This document shows, in pieces, positions 46,280 to 55,539 of a DNA stretch of 64,000 nucleotides. Both the position numbers and the translations under genes were made by a program. The number at the start of each line of letters is the position of its first letter. Within the stretch, counting starts at the first letter, position 1. Below the pieces are notes generated by a model. That model saw only the letters and a list, made by a program, of their open reading frames with translations, was not told the origin of the DNA and ran no database searches. This stretch comes from Fodinibius halophilus (lineage in GTDB: Bacteria; Bacteroidota; Rhodothermia; Balneolales; Balneolaceae): positions 62,001 through 126,000 of the forward strand of contig NZ_JAALLS010000008.1 in the NCBI RefSeq assembly GCF_011059105.1, written 5' to 3'.

Positions 46280-47551
46280 ATGGCAAATTCGACTAATCAC
46301 TCCAACCATCAGTTTCCCACGGAAAGTGATGAAGGGCACATGTATATTGCCGATAACAAGATCGTATACAACAATAGGCAATTGTCAGGAAGCTCTGAAG
46401 TTAATATTGACCAAATTCAGTATGCTTACGTAACTGTTGATGCCAATAAGCAGGTTTCTTTATTCCTTTTCGATCACCATCAACACTACTTGCCTATCAC
46501 TTATAGTGGCTTCAAAAAGGTCTACCGGGCGCTTTCCTCCAAGCTGGGGTTTAACGACAAAATCTTTTTTACCTATATAAACAGACAACAAAATAAGGGG
46601 AAGAAAGAGATCTGGAGACGAACACATAGTACCAGCTATAAAATTTTAGATTCAAATTTTAATGACTACGACCAAGGATTTGAGCTACTATCTACTCAAC
46701 CAGAGTTTATACTTTGGGATACTACTTATGAAGAGCTGAGATCAAACCCCAACACCTATTTTGAAGAATCCCCCTACGACCAAACTCTACTAAAATTTCG
46801 ATATCCGGTAAGAGTCGGAAATATCCAGTTAATGAATTTACGTGCTTATTTTAACAATGCCCGAACCGATGTTCCCGTACTCCACTTTCATACCCACTGC
46901 CGGGACAAAAGCTGTTCGGACACCAGTTATTATGAGCTCAAAAAGCAGCTTACCCAAGACTTTCTCCCCAAACAACAGAACCTGAGATATGAAAGGGTAG
47001 ATCAAAACAATTTTTGTTTCGATGCCAACAATATGCTCCTTTCACTGGTGTACACCTACGACAGCGATTGGCAGTTTGATCGAGGTTATACCTCCTTCTC
47101 CATCAGAAACCAACGTGAGTATCCCAAACTGCTGATCGATAAAGAATATGAAGACAACCTTGAAGTAACATCCCGCCTATTGATTGAAGAGCCCATTAGT
47201 ACTTCTTCTCACTATAAAAAGAATCCGCGTGTCAGACGCCGTCCACCAGACCTCATTTCAAATGATCCGGTTTGCCCGGTCATCTGGTTCGATTCAAAAA
47301 ACGATAAAATTGGGTTTGCAGATCGATCTCACTGCCAAGTTTTCAACTGGGGTAAAATTGAATCATTTTCCATACAAAATGTACTGCCCGCCCGCGGAGC
47401 CGGCAGAGCACACTTAGAATTAAAACTTAGGGGCGGTCAATCCCATTCTATATTCAGAGGCCAATGCCATGTTTTCGATCCCTATAAAGAAAAAATAGCT
47501 GAGTTTACCAACAAGGTTGTTACCACGGCTCCCGAATCATATGACTGCTAA
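46280..47551 (+). CDS. Hypothetical protein with two similar beta-rich ends
   Basis: 423-aa soluble protein, no signal peptide. The first 90 residues (YIADNKIVYNNRQLSGSSEV, then DQIQYAYVTVD and ...FLFDHHQHYLPITYSGFKKV) and the last 110 (WFDSKNDKIGFADRSHCQVF, KIESFSIQNV, LELKLRGGQSHSIF, YKEKIAEF) have the same strand-turn-strand-helix pattern, like bacterial PH-like domains. The middle (about 130-300) has HFHTHCRDKSC but no enzyme motif I recognise. Seventy-eight nt after the SUKH gene; probably part of the same accessory set. Confidence 0.65.
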   Translation: MANSTNHSNHQFPTESDEGHMYIADNKIVYNNRQLSGSSEVNIDQIQYAYVTVDANKQVSLFLFDHHQHYLPITYSGFKKVYRALSSKLGFNDKIFFTYINRQQNKGKKEIWRRTHSTSYKILDSNFNDYDQGFELLSTQPEFILWDTTYEELRSNPNTYFEESPYDQTLLKFRYPVRVGNIQLMNLRAYFNNARTDVPVLHFHTHCRDKSCSDTSYYELKKQLTQDFLPKQQNLRYERVDQNNFCFDANNMLLSLVYTYDSDWQFDRGYTSFSIRNQREYPKLLIDKEYEDNLEVTSRLLIEEPISTSSHYKKNPRVRRRPPDLISNDPVCPVIWFDSKNDKIGFADRSHCQVFNWGKIESFSIQNVLPARGAGRAHLELKLRGGQSHSIFRGQCHVFDPYKEKIAEFTNKVVTTAPESYDC

Positions 47552-48018
47552 GCTGTAGTAGCTTTCTCTGGCTCGATCTTCCCCCCAACCTATCACAGCT
47601 CAGTATTACTTGATCTTTGTTACTTCCCAGTCCGAACGGTCTGGTGGTGGCGATGACAGACGACACTGCCAAGATAAATTACCGGATACCGATGCTTTAT
47701 GTCCCGGGCACGACCTCCGTACAGCAAACGGCTCGGGGATTGTCGAAAAGAACTCGGTCTAAAGGGAGCAACAGCTATTGCATTAACACTCGACTGATTG
47801 CGATCGGACATGATACTTAACGCCTACGACCTGACAAAAACAACTGGCGCAAATTCTAAGGGGCAAAATACGCCATGATTACAAGGTAGACTCATCTATT
47901 GGTTCTTGGACACCAAATAGCTACAAGAGCCTACCTATACTGCATAAATATGCTATTCCTGTGACCATACTCCAGGGAACTAAGTTTAATCGATCCCAAG
48001 GTCGGCCCAAAAATCTAT
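47552..48018. other. Gene-free, degenerate region at the right edge of the accessory block
   Basis: 467 nt. Short open stretches exist on both strands (for example 47617-47820 plus), but none has a convincing start, composition or family. At about 47812 a 22-codon run MILNAYDLTKTTGANSKGQN ends at a stop and looks like a piece of a larger gene. No hairpin terminator is clear for ctaA, whose 3' end is at 48019. I read this as decayed sequence. Confidence 0.45.
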
Positions 48019-48957
48019 TCACTTATTTGCCTTCGCAGCCGGGTTGCTCTTCACCATTAACAACAGTAAAAACTCGAATCCAATAAGAAATGCGATGCCC
48101 GTCAGGTGAACAACTTGGTAAACCGGTGGCAAACTCAGATAGTATAATCCTACCCCGGTGGCAATTTGCAAAAGTATAAGACCGAATACTACCGTCCCAA
48201 CTTTCTTGATGATCTGCGAGCTATTTCTCCATCGGGATAAATAGAATAAAGCCGCACCAGAAATTAACACTATCCAGGAAAAGCTGCGATGTACCTCATC
48301 CATTAAGCCAACTTTTGAAATCCAGTTTTCTCTTGGGGGAGGTTCGGCAAGATTCTTTAATACATCAATAACTTCGCGAACCTGGGTTCCTAACATTAAC
48401 TGTACAAAGGTACTTACTATTACTATAACAAGAACTATAAATAACGCTTGTTTCGAATCGGATGAAAGCTGTACAGTGAACCTATCAGCCGATGCATTAT
48501 ACACTGCATAAATTAAGGCCATCATAATGATCATCGCCAAAAGCATGTGCAACGTAATTAACCACTCATCCAAGCCCGTAATTACTACTTGTCCGCCTAA
48601 CCAGCCCTGCACCAATACCAATACAAAAGCAGCACCAGAACTGTACATTACTTCTGGCTTAGATTGGCGATATCTAAATGAGAGTGCAAAAGTAGCAGTA
48701 ATCAAAAGTCCAATAACAACCCCGATAAGCCGATTGATATACTCGGTCCAGGTTTTATACACGTTAAATTGGGACAAATCATAACCGGAAGGCAGTTCTG
48801 CCGGTGAAGTAGGAGGAATCCACATCCCAAAACATTTGGGCCAATCGGGACATCCCAGCCCCGCCCCGGCTGCTCGTACAAGTCCCCCTACAAAAATGAG
48901 AAAAATAGTAGCACCCAACGTCGTAAGTGCTACTTTTTGATAGGTATTTAGTTTCAT
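48019..48957 (-). CDS. ctaA: Haem A synthase CtaA (COX15)
   Basis: 312-aa membrane enzyme that oxidises haem O to haem A for the caa3 oxidase. Eight TM helices; the two-fold symmetric four-His layout is visible (TEYINRLIG, ITLHMLLA, DEVHRSFSW, QVVHLTGI). Disulfide cysteines C36 and C42 are in GLGCPDWPKC. The N-terminal TM ends FVGGLVRAAGAG. Divergent from ctaB with a 113-nt gap, so the pair probably share a control region. Confidence 0.95.
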   Translation of the reverse strand: MKLNTYQKVALTTLGATIFLIFVGGLVRAAGAGLGCPDWPKCFGMWIPPTSPAELPSGYDLSQFNVYKTWTEYINRLIGVVIGLLITATFALSFRYRQSKPEVMYSSGAAFVLVLVQGWLGGQVVITGLDEWLITLHMLLAMIIMMALIYAVYNASADRFTVQLSSDSKQALFIVLVIVIVSTFVQLMLGTQVREVIDVLKNLAEPPPRENWISKVGLMDEVHRSFSWIVLISGAALFYLSRWRNSSQIIKKVGTVVFGLILLQIATGVGLYYLSLPPVYQVVHLTGIAFLIGFEFLLLLMVKSNPAAKANK

Positions 48958-49070
48958 ATTTCGCCTTTCCTTCTTTCTATTTAGCCGGTGGAGTATAAAA
49001 TTGAATTATACGCTTGGAGAGTAACAATTTTCATTTAAAATTGGTAACTTAAGCCGTTCTAAAATCACAG

Positions 49071-49982
49071 ATGCGCATGAAGTTAATTACAGATTCTACC
49101 CTTTCAAAGTTTCTTAATACAGAAGTAATTTCGGCTTATTATGAATTAACCAAGCCCGGGATTACCCTTACTGTATTAGCCAGTATGATCATTGGCTTTG
49201 TATTGGGGTCAGGAAGTGAAATAAACTACATCCTGATGCTTCATGCTGCGCTTGGTACCTGGCTTATTGCCTCGGGAACCGCAGCCCATAACCAGTTTAT
49301 GGAGTGGCGGTACGACGGACAGATGAAACGCACCCAGAGCCGACCGGTACCGGCCAGCAAGATCTCTCCCAAGCAGAGTGTAATATTCTCGATGACACTC
49401 ATTGCGACCGGTCTTATCTACCTGATCTCTGTTGTAAATATTGTAGCCGGTGCTGTTTCACTGCTTACTACGCTTATTTATCTCGGTGTGTATACTCCCA
49501 TGAAACGCGTATCGGTTGTTAATGTATTTATTGGAGCTGTGCCCGGTGCCTTGCCCCCTGTAGGCGGGTGGGCCGCTGCTACCGGTCACTTAGGGAGTAC
49601 CGCAATGTGGATTTTATTTGCTATCGTTTTTCTTTGGCAAGTGCCACATGTCATGGCTATCGCCTGGGTTTGCAAGGATGATTACAGCGGTGCCGGCTTC
49701 AAAATGCTTCCCAAAAATGATCCCAAAGGATATAAAGCATCAGCTCTTATTCTGCCTTGTCTCATTGTGCTCCTTCCTGTTTGCTACGGATTATATCATG
49801 TAGACATGAATAGTTGGCTGTACCTGGCAGGATCACTCATCTGTAGCCTCTTCTTCCTGTATTACGGCGTCATCTTTACAATCAAGCGAGACAAACCATC
49901 AGCCAAAAAATTGATGTTTGCCTCTTTTGGGTACCTCCCTCTTATCTGGGTTTTTGTGATTTTAGACCTGCTCCTTCTGTAG
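49071..49982 (+). CDS. ctaB: Protohaem IX farnesyltransferase (haem O synthase)
   Basis: 303-aa UbiA-superfamily prenyltransferase that adds the farnesyl tail to haem B. The two Asp-rich sites are NQFMEWRYDGQMKRTQSRPV and CKDDYSGAGFKML; nine TM helices. The start may be the ATG at 49077. The partner ctaA lies divergently upstream, and the oxidase it serves is 5 kb away across the accessory block. No terminator hairpin is obvious downstream; an imperfect palindrome lies at 50084-50117. Confidence 0.94.
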   Translation: MRMKLITDSTLSKFLNTEVISAYYELTKPGITLTVLASMIIGFVLGSGSEINYILMLHAALGTWLIASGTAAHNQFMEWRYDGQMKRTQSRPVPASKISPKQSVIFSMTLIATGLIYLISVVNIVAGAVSLLTTLIYLGVYTPMKRVSVVNVFIGAVPGALPPVGGWAAATGHLGSTAMWILFAIVFLWQVPHVMAIAWVCKDDYSGAGFKMLPKNDPKGYKASALILPCLIVLLPVCYGLYHVDMNSWLYLAGSLICSLFFLYYGVIFTIKRDKPSAKKLMFASFGYLPLIWVFVILDLLLL

Positions 49983-50083
49983 TTTTTCCCTTTCGCCTGA
50001 GCTTATCAAAACCGTTTAAGCAACTTTTCTTTTTCCTTTCAGTGCCCTGACCAAACAATAGTGCGGGCAAAACAGACCGAATT

Positions 50084-50117
50084 CCCCTCCATCCGTCGCT
50101 CCGCTGAGGATGGCGGG
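50084..50117. repeat. CCTCCATCCG palindromic repeat (copy 1)
   Basis: CCCCTCCATCCGTCGCTCCG then CTGAGGATGGCGGG: an imperfect palindrome matching copies at 61714-61745 and 62160-62190. It lies in the 249-nt gap after ctaB. Confidence 0.6.
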
Positions 50118-50231
50118 TATAGTGATTCACTTCTAATACCTTACTATTAGACTTTTCTAATCTGTGTAACAAATATCTTCCAAATTTCTCTTGATTCTAG
50201 AAAACATCATCTATCGGGAAAGTTTTGATCA

Positions 50232-50576
50232 ATGAGACATTACTTAGTAGTACTGATCCTTTTGTCGAGTATCGGGGGACAAATATCAAAAGCGCAACAT
50301 TCATCTTCGGTGATATATACAGAAGGGGAGCTTATTAATTCAGGAACTACTCAACGTCCTGTTCAAGAAATGCCTTTTTCTCATATGCTCCTAAATATGA
50401 GTTCTTATCAAGATATTAAATATAAACTAAGTAAGACCCGGCAAAGAAAAACAGCAGTACGCACCTTAAAAGAGGGTAACACTCTTTCTTTCTATGTTCG
50501 GGATATTTTACAAACCGACAAATGGAATAGCGTTAAAGCTGAATGTATTTATGTATCAGATAAACTGGCTATATGA
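50232..50576 (+). pseudogene. Truncated secreted protein (5' part)
   Basis: 114-residue frame with a clear signal peptide (MRHYLVVLILLSSIGGQISKAQ). The sequence runs into AECIYVSDKLAI and stops just where peptidase-like secreted proteins of this type continue (a strand followed by IWVD). A second frame, 50494-50814, overlaps it and carries a different C-terminal segment. I read it as the N-terminal end of a larger secreted protein that was cut by deletion or frameshift. A genuine small secreted protein is possible. Confidence 0.45.
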
Positions 50577-50814
50577 AACCTACACCTATACCAAGCGGAT
50601 ACCCCTGAAAAACGATGGCGCCCTTTCTCCACACTACGGCGTTTGGGACCAGGGCGATAGCCCAAATGATAGAGAGCATAACTGGGGCGGCTATAATGCC
50701 CTCGAACTCATGCGCTACCGGCGTACCTATACCCAGGGTAACAACAAAAAAGGTGATCTGGCCAAGCCGATGGATGATACCAGGAAATGGTTAGAAGACG
50801 AGGTATTGAAATGA
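50494..50814 (+). pseudogene. C-terminal fragment, out of frame with the preceding gene
   Basis: Frame +1 relative to the preceding gene. From about 50560 it reads NWLYETYTYTKRIPLKNDG, DQGDSPNDREHNWGGYNALE, then DLAKPMDDTRKWLEDEVLK: hydrophilic, like the tail of a secreted repeat or toxin-like protein. Its stop (TGA, 50812-50814) overlaps the ATG of the next lipoprotein gene (ATGA), so it was translated in the past or still is. No family recognised. Confidence 0.4.
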
Positions 50815-51950
50815 AAACGTTTATTTTTCCAGCAAGCCTCATTCTTGTTTGTCTAAGCGTATTGGTTTCTTGCACCTCGTGCTCAACCCAACCGGAAAAT
50901 GAAAATCCAGAGGAGGAGTTAAACCTCCTCTGGTCTTTTGAATATACCCAAGAGATTGATGGACTATCTTCTGTTTCGGTCCGTCCTGCATTAGTCCCGG
51001 ACGGAAAAGTTATTACAGCACTTGACCATCAGTATAATAGCCTGTCCCAAGAAGATGGGTCCTTAAGCTGGCAGCGTCCTTTACCTGACAATATGTATGA
51101 ATCGGTTAACCGGCTTACTCATGACGAACAGTATCTTTATGGAAAAGGCAATAGAAATGCCAACTACTTTGCCATTAACTTACAGAGTGGTGAAATGGTA
51201 TGGGAAAAAACCAATGCAAAAGGAACTCTTGATGACTATGTACATGCTGCCGTGGATGAGAATTATGTGTATCTGGCCGGAGAAGATTCCGTACTATATG
51301 TTTTTGACAAACATACCGGAGATTATCAAGATACGATACCCTTACGAAGCTATGCACGAGCTATAGTTAGCACCGGCAAACAGCTGTATATGACCCAGGC
51401 CTGGAAACCGGACAGCACCGAAAGTGCCTATGGCAGAATTGTACGTTTAGATGCTGAGACCTACGAGCAAAAATGGGCCTATGAGACTACCAAAGGTGGC
51501 TTTTATTATGCTGATCTTGTGCTTAAAAACGAGGTATTGTATTCGGGTACTACCTCCGGCCCCTCGGTCTTCGTGGCCTTGGATGCAGCCACCGGTCAGG
51601 TAAAGTGGGAGCATCACGGGCTGCTAACCTTTCGTTTTACCCTTGGAGATGGAAAAGTCTTCGTTAATGATGGGCAGTATATTGTTGCTTTAGATCAACA
51701 AACAGGAAAAGAGCTCTGGCGACAGGATTTTACCTATGCCACGACTTCAAACGTCGCCTATCTCGACGGCTATGTATATCATGCTCATAATGGCAGATTA
51801 TATGTAATGGATGCCCAAACCGGAGAACTGGTCGCCGGCCCTATCGAATCGCCCGACGGTTCGGGCTTCTACAACCTCAACGCCGGCAACGGCAAGGTGT
51901 TCGTCCAAAGCGACTATCACTTGTATGCTTATGAGGCGTGGAGTAATTAA
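50811..51950 (+). CDS. PQQ-like beta-propeller lipoprotein
   Basis: 379 aa from the ATG at 50811, chosen over an in-frame ATG at 50787 because it starts the signal peptide and overlaps the upstream stop (ATGA). Lipobox LVSC. About seven PQQ/BamB-like blades: DGSLSWQRPL, SGEMVWEKT, AETYEQKWAYE, TGQVKWEHHG, TGKELWRQDF. It could be an outer-membrane or periplasmic scaffold or sensor; BamB itself is unlikely because the genomic context (broken secreted genes) and the spacing differ. Confidence 0.8.
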   Translation: MKTFIFPASLILVCLSVLVSCTSCSTQPENENPEEELNLLWSFEYTQEIDGLSSVSVRPALVPDGKVITALDHQYNSLSQEDGSLSWQRPLPDNMYESVNRLTHDEQYLYGKGNRNANYFAINLQSGEMVWEKTNAKGTLDDYVHAAVDENYVYLAGEDSVLYVFDKHTGDYQDTIPLRSYARAIVSTGKQLYMTQAWKPDSTESAYGRIVRLDAETYEQKWAYETTKGGFYYADLVLKNEVLYSGTTSGPSVFVALDAATGQVKWEHHGLLTFRFTLGDGKVFVNDGQYIVALDQQTGKELWRQDFTYATTSNVAYLDGYVYHAHNGRLYVMDAQTGELVAGPIESPDGSGFYNLNAGNGKVFVQSDYHLYAYEAWSN

Positions 51951-52013
51951 ACCAAATAGAACCCGATTTTAAGATTTCTAAAAACGAAAGAGAAACAGAC
52001 CCCAATTTTAGTT

Positions 52014-53091
52014 ATGAATACATATACCCTGCAAAATCAGTTCAAATTTCTAAGGTCCCTTTCCTACTTGATGATAGGGTTCTGTATTCTTTCTATGGCT
52101 TTAACAGGATGTAAAGACCATTCAACTACAGTCAAAGACGAGGATAAAAAAACAACCTATTATAGCATCAAATATTATGATTTTACCTCAGATAAAGAGA
52201 GCGTACAGGTTCATAAATGGATATACCCCATCAATTTTGTATATCACGACTCAACTAAAGGTCAATTTTCCTGGCACTATTTTGACAAAAAAAAATAAAC
52301 TTTATTACCTGAACTTTTTTCAATCGGACGGAAGTGATGGTTTTATAACAATGAATTTTTACCCCTCTTCCAGTGATGCCCTTGATCTAAAATATTCTCA
52401 CCCATTTATTTTGTTTAGTGTAGAGGCTCAAATAGCAAACTATCAAAACTTCAAAGAGGTTAATTTCCTCACTAACTATTCAAACGAATATATCGCCTCC
52501 AGTCCCCAGCTTGCACCCGATCAATCATTCATTGTTTTCGACCTATTTCAAAAGTCGGAAAACAGACATTCCCTAGTCAAAATTGATACAAGCGGTGCCA
52601 ATAAGCAGCTAATCAGTGAATATACCTTTTCAGAAAAAACGACAAATGCAGAAAATTTCAGAATTTCCCGTGATAGCCAAAGGATATTTTTTGTCCATCA
52701 AAAAGAGATATGGAAATTAAATGTTGATGATCAAAACCCAACCAAAATAGCAACCTTACCTTTTAATCCCCAGTATCTCTCTTTAAGTCCAGACGAACAT
52801 AAAGTCACTTTTATAACTGATGACAAAAAATATTCAGGCGTCTATTATTTTAACATGAATACAAATGAGTTAATTGAAGTTAAGAAAGAGAAAAAGAAAT
52901 TCGGAGCAGTCGGATTCCGAAATAACCACCAACTTGTTTTCAGTCAACCGGGACAAGAAGGAGGCCTGTATAGCTATGATCTTTCAACCAAAAATCTGGA
53001 AAAACTGATTGTCGATGACCTGTATAATAAAGGCGTGCCTGTATTTAATAAAGATCACTCACGAATCTATTACCTTGTTGCAGAACAATAA
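52014..53091 (+). pseudogene. Lipoprotein beta-propeller gene interrupted at an A9 tract
   Basis: Two frames, 52014-52298 (94 aa, signal peptide and lipobox MALTGC) and a second that continues to 53091. They join at a run of nine A's (52287-52295): with one A fewer, FDKKKstop becomes FDKKNKLYYLNFFQSDG and gives one protein of about 358 aa. The second part has PD40-like blades (SPQLAPDQSFIVFDL, ISRDSQRIFFVH, LSPDEHKVTFITDD). The break is a single-base indel in a homopolymer, so it may be phase-variable, slippage-corrected, or a sequencing error. Confidence 0.75.
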
Positions 53092-53253
53092 ATACATTAT
53101 AGTTAAATCTCATGCCTTCAATTATCCTCTACAAATAAATCGCCTACAGTTCGTATTTAACTTTCTTGGTATTACATATTTTATGGCTGACATTCTAAAA
53201 TTTCACCTATAACATGAATATCAAAAAATAACTCTTTTCTAACATATTTCAGC

Positions 53254-54246
53254 ATGAATAAGATCATACGGATACCTACAACAATACTATTCCTGGGGTG
53301 TCTGCTGGTGCTGGCGGGATGTCACATTTTCGGTAATCAAAAAGAAACCGAACCGGAATATATTTGGCAAAAAATGGATGGATTTGCTGACCAAGAGATA
53401 CGTGAACTTGCACTACGGGATGACGAAACCCTGGCAGTTGCAACGGACTCGGGAATATATATAAATCAATCATTAGATCAGCCCTTACAAAGGGCTGATC
53501 TTCCAGCCTCTTTGGATTTTTCCATTGTCAGGGAAATTATAACCTCAGATACACTTTTTTATTTCTCTACCTTCACTTTTGTCAATCAGATGTGGTCTTC
53601 AGTTGACGGACAAAAATGGGAGTTACTCTTAACGAAGAAAAAACCGATGTTCAATATCTGGATTACCCCGCAAGGCAATCGTATTATTGGCACCTGGCAT
53701 GGAGTGTACCGCCAGCTTGGCGGCACCTCTGACGTTGAACTGGTTACCTTTCTCTATACGGATCATTTTGCCGGACTAGACCGGATCACAAGCGTGACAC
53801 AAACCTCCTCAGGAGCCCTGTTTTGCGGTTCCCACGACGGGGTGTACCGCTCACTGGACGATGGGCTAAAATGGGTAAAGGTTAGCCACGACATTCATAA
53901 AAGTAAGGATTTTGTAGTAGCATTATATACAGATTCAAACAATCATATTTATGCACAAACCCTATTTGGAGAGTTGTATCGGTCTGAAGATGATGGGGAT
54001 AGCTGGGAAAAAATGGGGGGCTTCGATGGGCTGGGAGTAAAAGAGGCAACGTTTCCCGGTAATGAAACTGTTGTAGCAATGACGAGCGAAGCGGTTTGGA
54101 AGGCCTCGCTGACCGACGGTAAATTCCGTAAAGTTGGACCGGACCACTCCCCTGAATACAAAAAAATGGGAGCAATAGAGAATGGCAAGATTGTGGTTGC
54201 AACCGATTCTTCTCTATTTATCGGGGTCCCCAATCCCTCGTACTAA
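53254..54246 (+). CDS. BNR/Asp-box beta-propeller lipoprotein
   Basis: 330 aa. Signal peptide and lipobox (LVLAGC, Cys23). Repeated blades with Asp-box/BNR-like motifs, S.DDG..W (SLDDGLKWVKV, SEDDGDSWEKM) and SVDGQKWELL, and LAVATDSGIYI / VVATDSSLFIG at the two ends, which probably close the propeller. The sialidase/photosystem-stability type of fold does not define a substrate. Gap of 162 nt from the broken gene upstream; no terminator is apparent apart from REP-like repeats downstream. Confidence 0.78.
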   Translation: MNKIIRIPTTILFLGCLLVLAGCHIFGNQKETEPEYIWQKMDGFADQEIRELALRDDETLAVATDSGIYINQSLDQPLQRADLPASLDFSIVREIITSDTLFYFSTFTFVNQMWSSVDGQKWELLLTKKKPMFNIWITPQGNRIIGTWHGVYRQLGGTSDVELVTFLYTDHFAGLDRITSVTQTSSGALFCGSHDGVYRSLDDGLKWVKVSHDIHKSKDFVVALYTDSNNHIYAQTLFGELYRSEDDGDSWEKMGGFDGLGVKEATFPGNETVVAMTSEAVWKASLTDGKFRKVGPDHSPEYKKMGAIENGKIVVATDSSLFIGVPNPSY

Positions 54247-54320
54247 ATAATAAGTGTGATCACAGTTTTGAAGCTGGATAAGTGCCCATTTCCATCCTAT
54301 AGTGTGAATCTACACCAAAG

Positions 54321-54393
54321 AATAGCGCAAACGTCCTACTCCTGTAATAAAGTAGCCCTAACTATCGTACAATCGGGACACTTGCGCGATGAT
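54321..54393. repeat. Degenerate REP-like inverted pair
   Basis: AGCGCAAACGTCCTACTCCTG near 54323 and CGGGACACTTGCGCGATGAT at 54374-54393 are in opposite orientation and resemble the better pair at 54549-54613. Confidence 0.4.
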
Positions 54394-54548
54394 AGGGTCT
54401 TAAAAATCATCTCCGACGGCATCCATAGCCCTTCTATTACGGGAGTACAACTCCCTTAGAGCTTGAGAGTATAATTACTTTGTAGATCGATTGTGAGTGG
54501 AGCGAGAATTGCTTTTACCATTTAAGAATGGAATTACAACAAAACAAT

Positions 54549-54613
54549 AGCGCGAGCGTCTCGCTCGTGCTAAAAACTGGCACCAAATATCGCACAAGCG
54601 AGACGCTTGCGCG
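54549..54613. repeat. REPIN-like pair of GCGAGCGTCTCGC palindromes
   Basis: AGCGCGAGCGTCTCGCTCGTGC (54549-54570) and CGCACAAGCGAGACGCTTGCGCG (54591-54613) are two REP-like palindromes, inverted, 20 nt apart. A related single copy is at 61887-61909. Confidence 0.6.
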
Positions 54614-54660
54614 ATGACTAATGATCTTCCAGCTCGTGATATAATTTCCAAAACAAAATC

Positions 54661-54683
54661 CCCGGCACTTTGAAAGTGCCGGG
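54661..54683 (-). terminator. Terminator of the RDD gene
   Basis: CCCGGCACTTT and AAAGTGCCGGG form a perfect 11-bp stem; GATTTTGTTTT follows on the minus strand, 8 nt after the stop at 54691. Confidence 0.85.
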
Positions 54684-54690
54684 AGTTCAC

Positions 54691-55410
54691 CTAGCCATGA
54701 ATCACATTATAATCTTTAACAACCGTGCGCAGAAACTGTAACACACCCTTTTCCCTAGCCTTCTCGATTCCCATCTTTTCCTGGATAGCATTGCGGGTTT
54801 TCATAGCCATTATTTTATAGGTTTGCCGATCATACGCTTTTCTCTCGTTCAATACCTCCTTAATTATTGAAATATCCTTATCAGTTAACACCGAGACCTC
54901 AGGGTAAACCGGCTCGTAATCCTCTTCAAAATCGGTATATAAGGTATCCGACAGGCTGGTTTTCTTTTTGCTTTCTACTACCGCAGTACCCGCGGCCAGA
55001 TCACCCAGCCGCTGCCCTTTGCCATTAATCAAAATGGTAATAAAAGCCACCGTACCCGATGTGGAAGTAATTTCAATAAGACGAAAAACCCAGCGCATCA
55101 CGTAATTCCCAAAGGTTGCAGGAGTCCCGTCCGTTTTTATCACCTTGATCCCCGCTACTTTTTTCCCGGGAGATTGCCCTTCCATAAAAAGCTCAAAAAT
55201 GAGGTGATAAGACATTAGTGGAAGTACCAAAACAAGAATGATCATCCACGTGGGTGGTTTTACAGCATCAAAAACGAAAGCATATAAAACAACAAAATAG
55301 ATTGTCATTATTATAATATCCAGTGCATAAGCGCCAAGGCGTGCCCCAATACCAGCCGGCGAATAATCTATTTGTACGTGATGGGAGGTCTCTATATTCA
55401 AATGTTCCAT
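54691..55410 (-). CDS. RDD-family membrane protein
   Basis: 239 aa. RDD domain with three TM helices: SPAGIGARLGAYALDIIIM (Arg-Asp pair), PPTWMIILVLVLPLMSYHLIFELF, and WVFRLIEITSTSGTVAFITIL with GQRLGDLAAGT. The last 90 residues are soluble and helical. Divergent from the spoIIM-DUF4129-moxR-DUF58 operon, an arrangement common in Bacteroidota. Transport or assembly role unknown. Confidence 0.85.
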   Translation of the reverse strand: MEHLNIETSHHVQIDYSPAGIGARLGAYALDIIIMTIYFVVLYAFVFDAVKPPTWMIILVLVLPLMSYHLIFELFMEGQSPGKKVAGIKVIKTDGTPATFGNYVMRWVFRLIEITSTSGTVAFITILINGKGQRLGDLAAGTAVVESKKKTSLSDTLYTDFEEDYEPVYPEVSVLTDKDISIIKEVLNERKAYDRQTYKIMAMKTRNAIQEKMGIEKAREKGVLQFLRTVVKDYNVIHG

Positions 55411-55539
55411 ATACCAAGGCTAAGTAACTATATAATTTTTGATGAGTTTGAGAAATTCTGTTTATTAGGTTAAAATATCAAAAGCTTTTCACATCAACAC
55501 AGTCGTTTCAAACTCACGAGCGCTTCCAACTAACATTTT

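Larger units (their letters stand above)
54247..54690. other. REP-rich gene-free stretch
   Basis: 444 nt between convergent genes. It holds the two REP-like pairs and the RDD terminator listed here; no open frame with a believable start was seen. Confidence 0.5.

Noticed and set aside
47617-47820. Open frames on both strands in the gap before ctaA
   Set aside because: No plausible start, composition or family on either strand; the region looks decayed.
50275-50285. GGGGGACAAATA, resembling the regulon -35 box on the minus strand
   Set aside because: It lies inside a plus-strand frame and no CGYA follows at 16 nt on the minus strand; no minus gene starts nearby.
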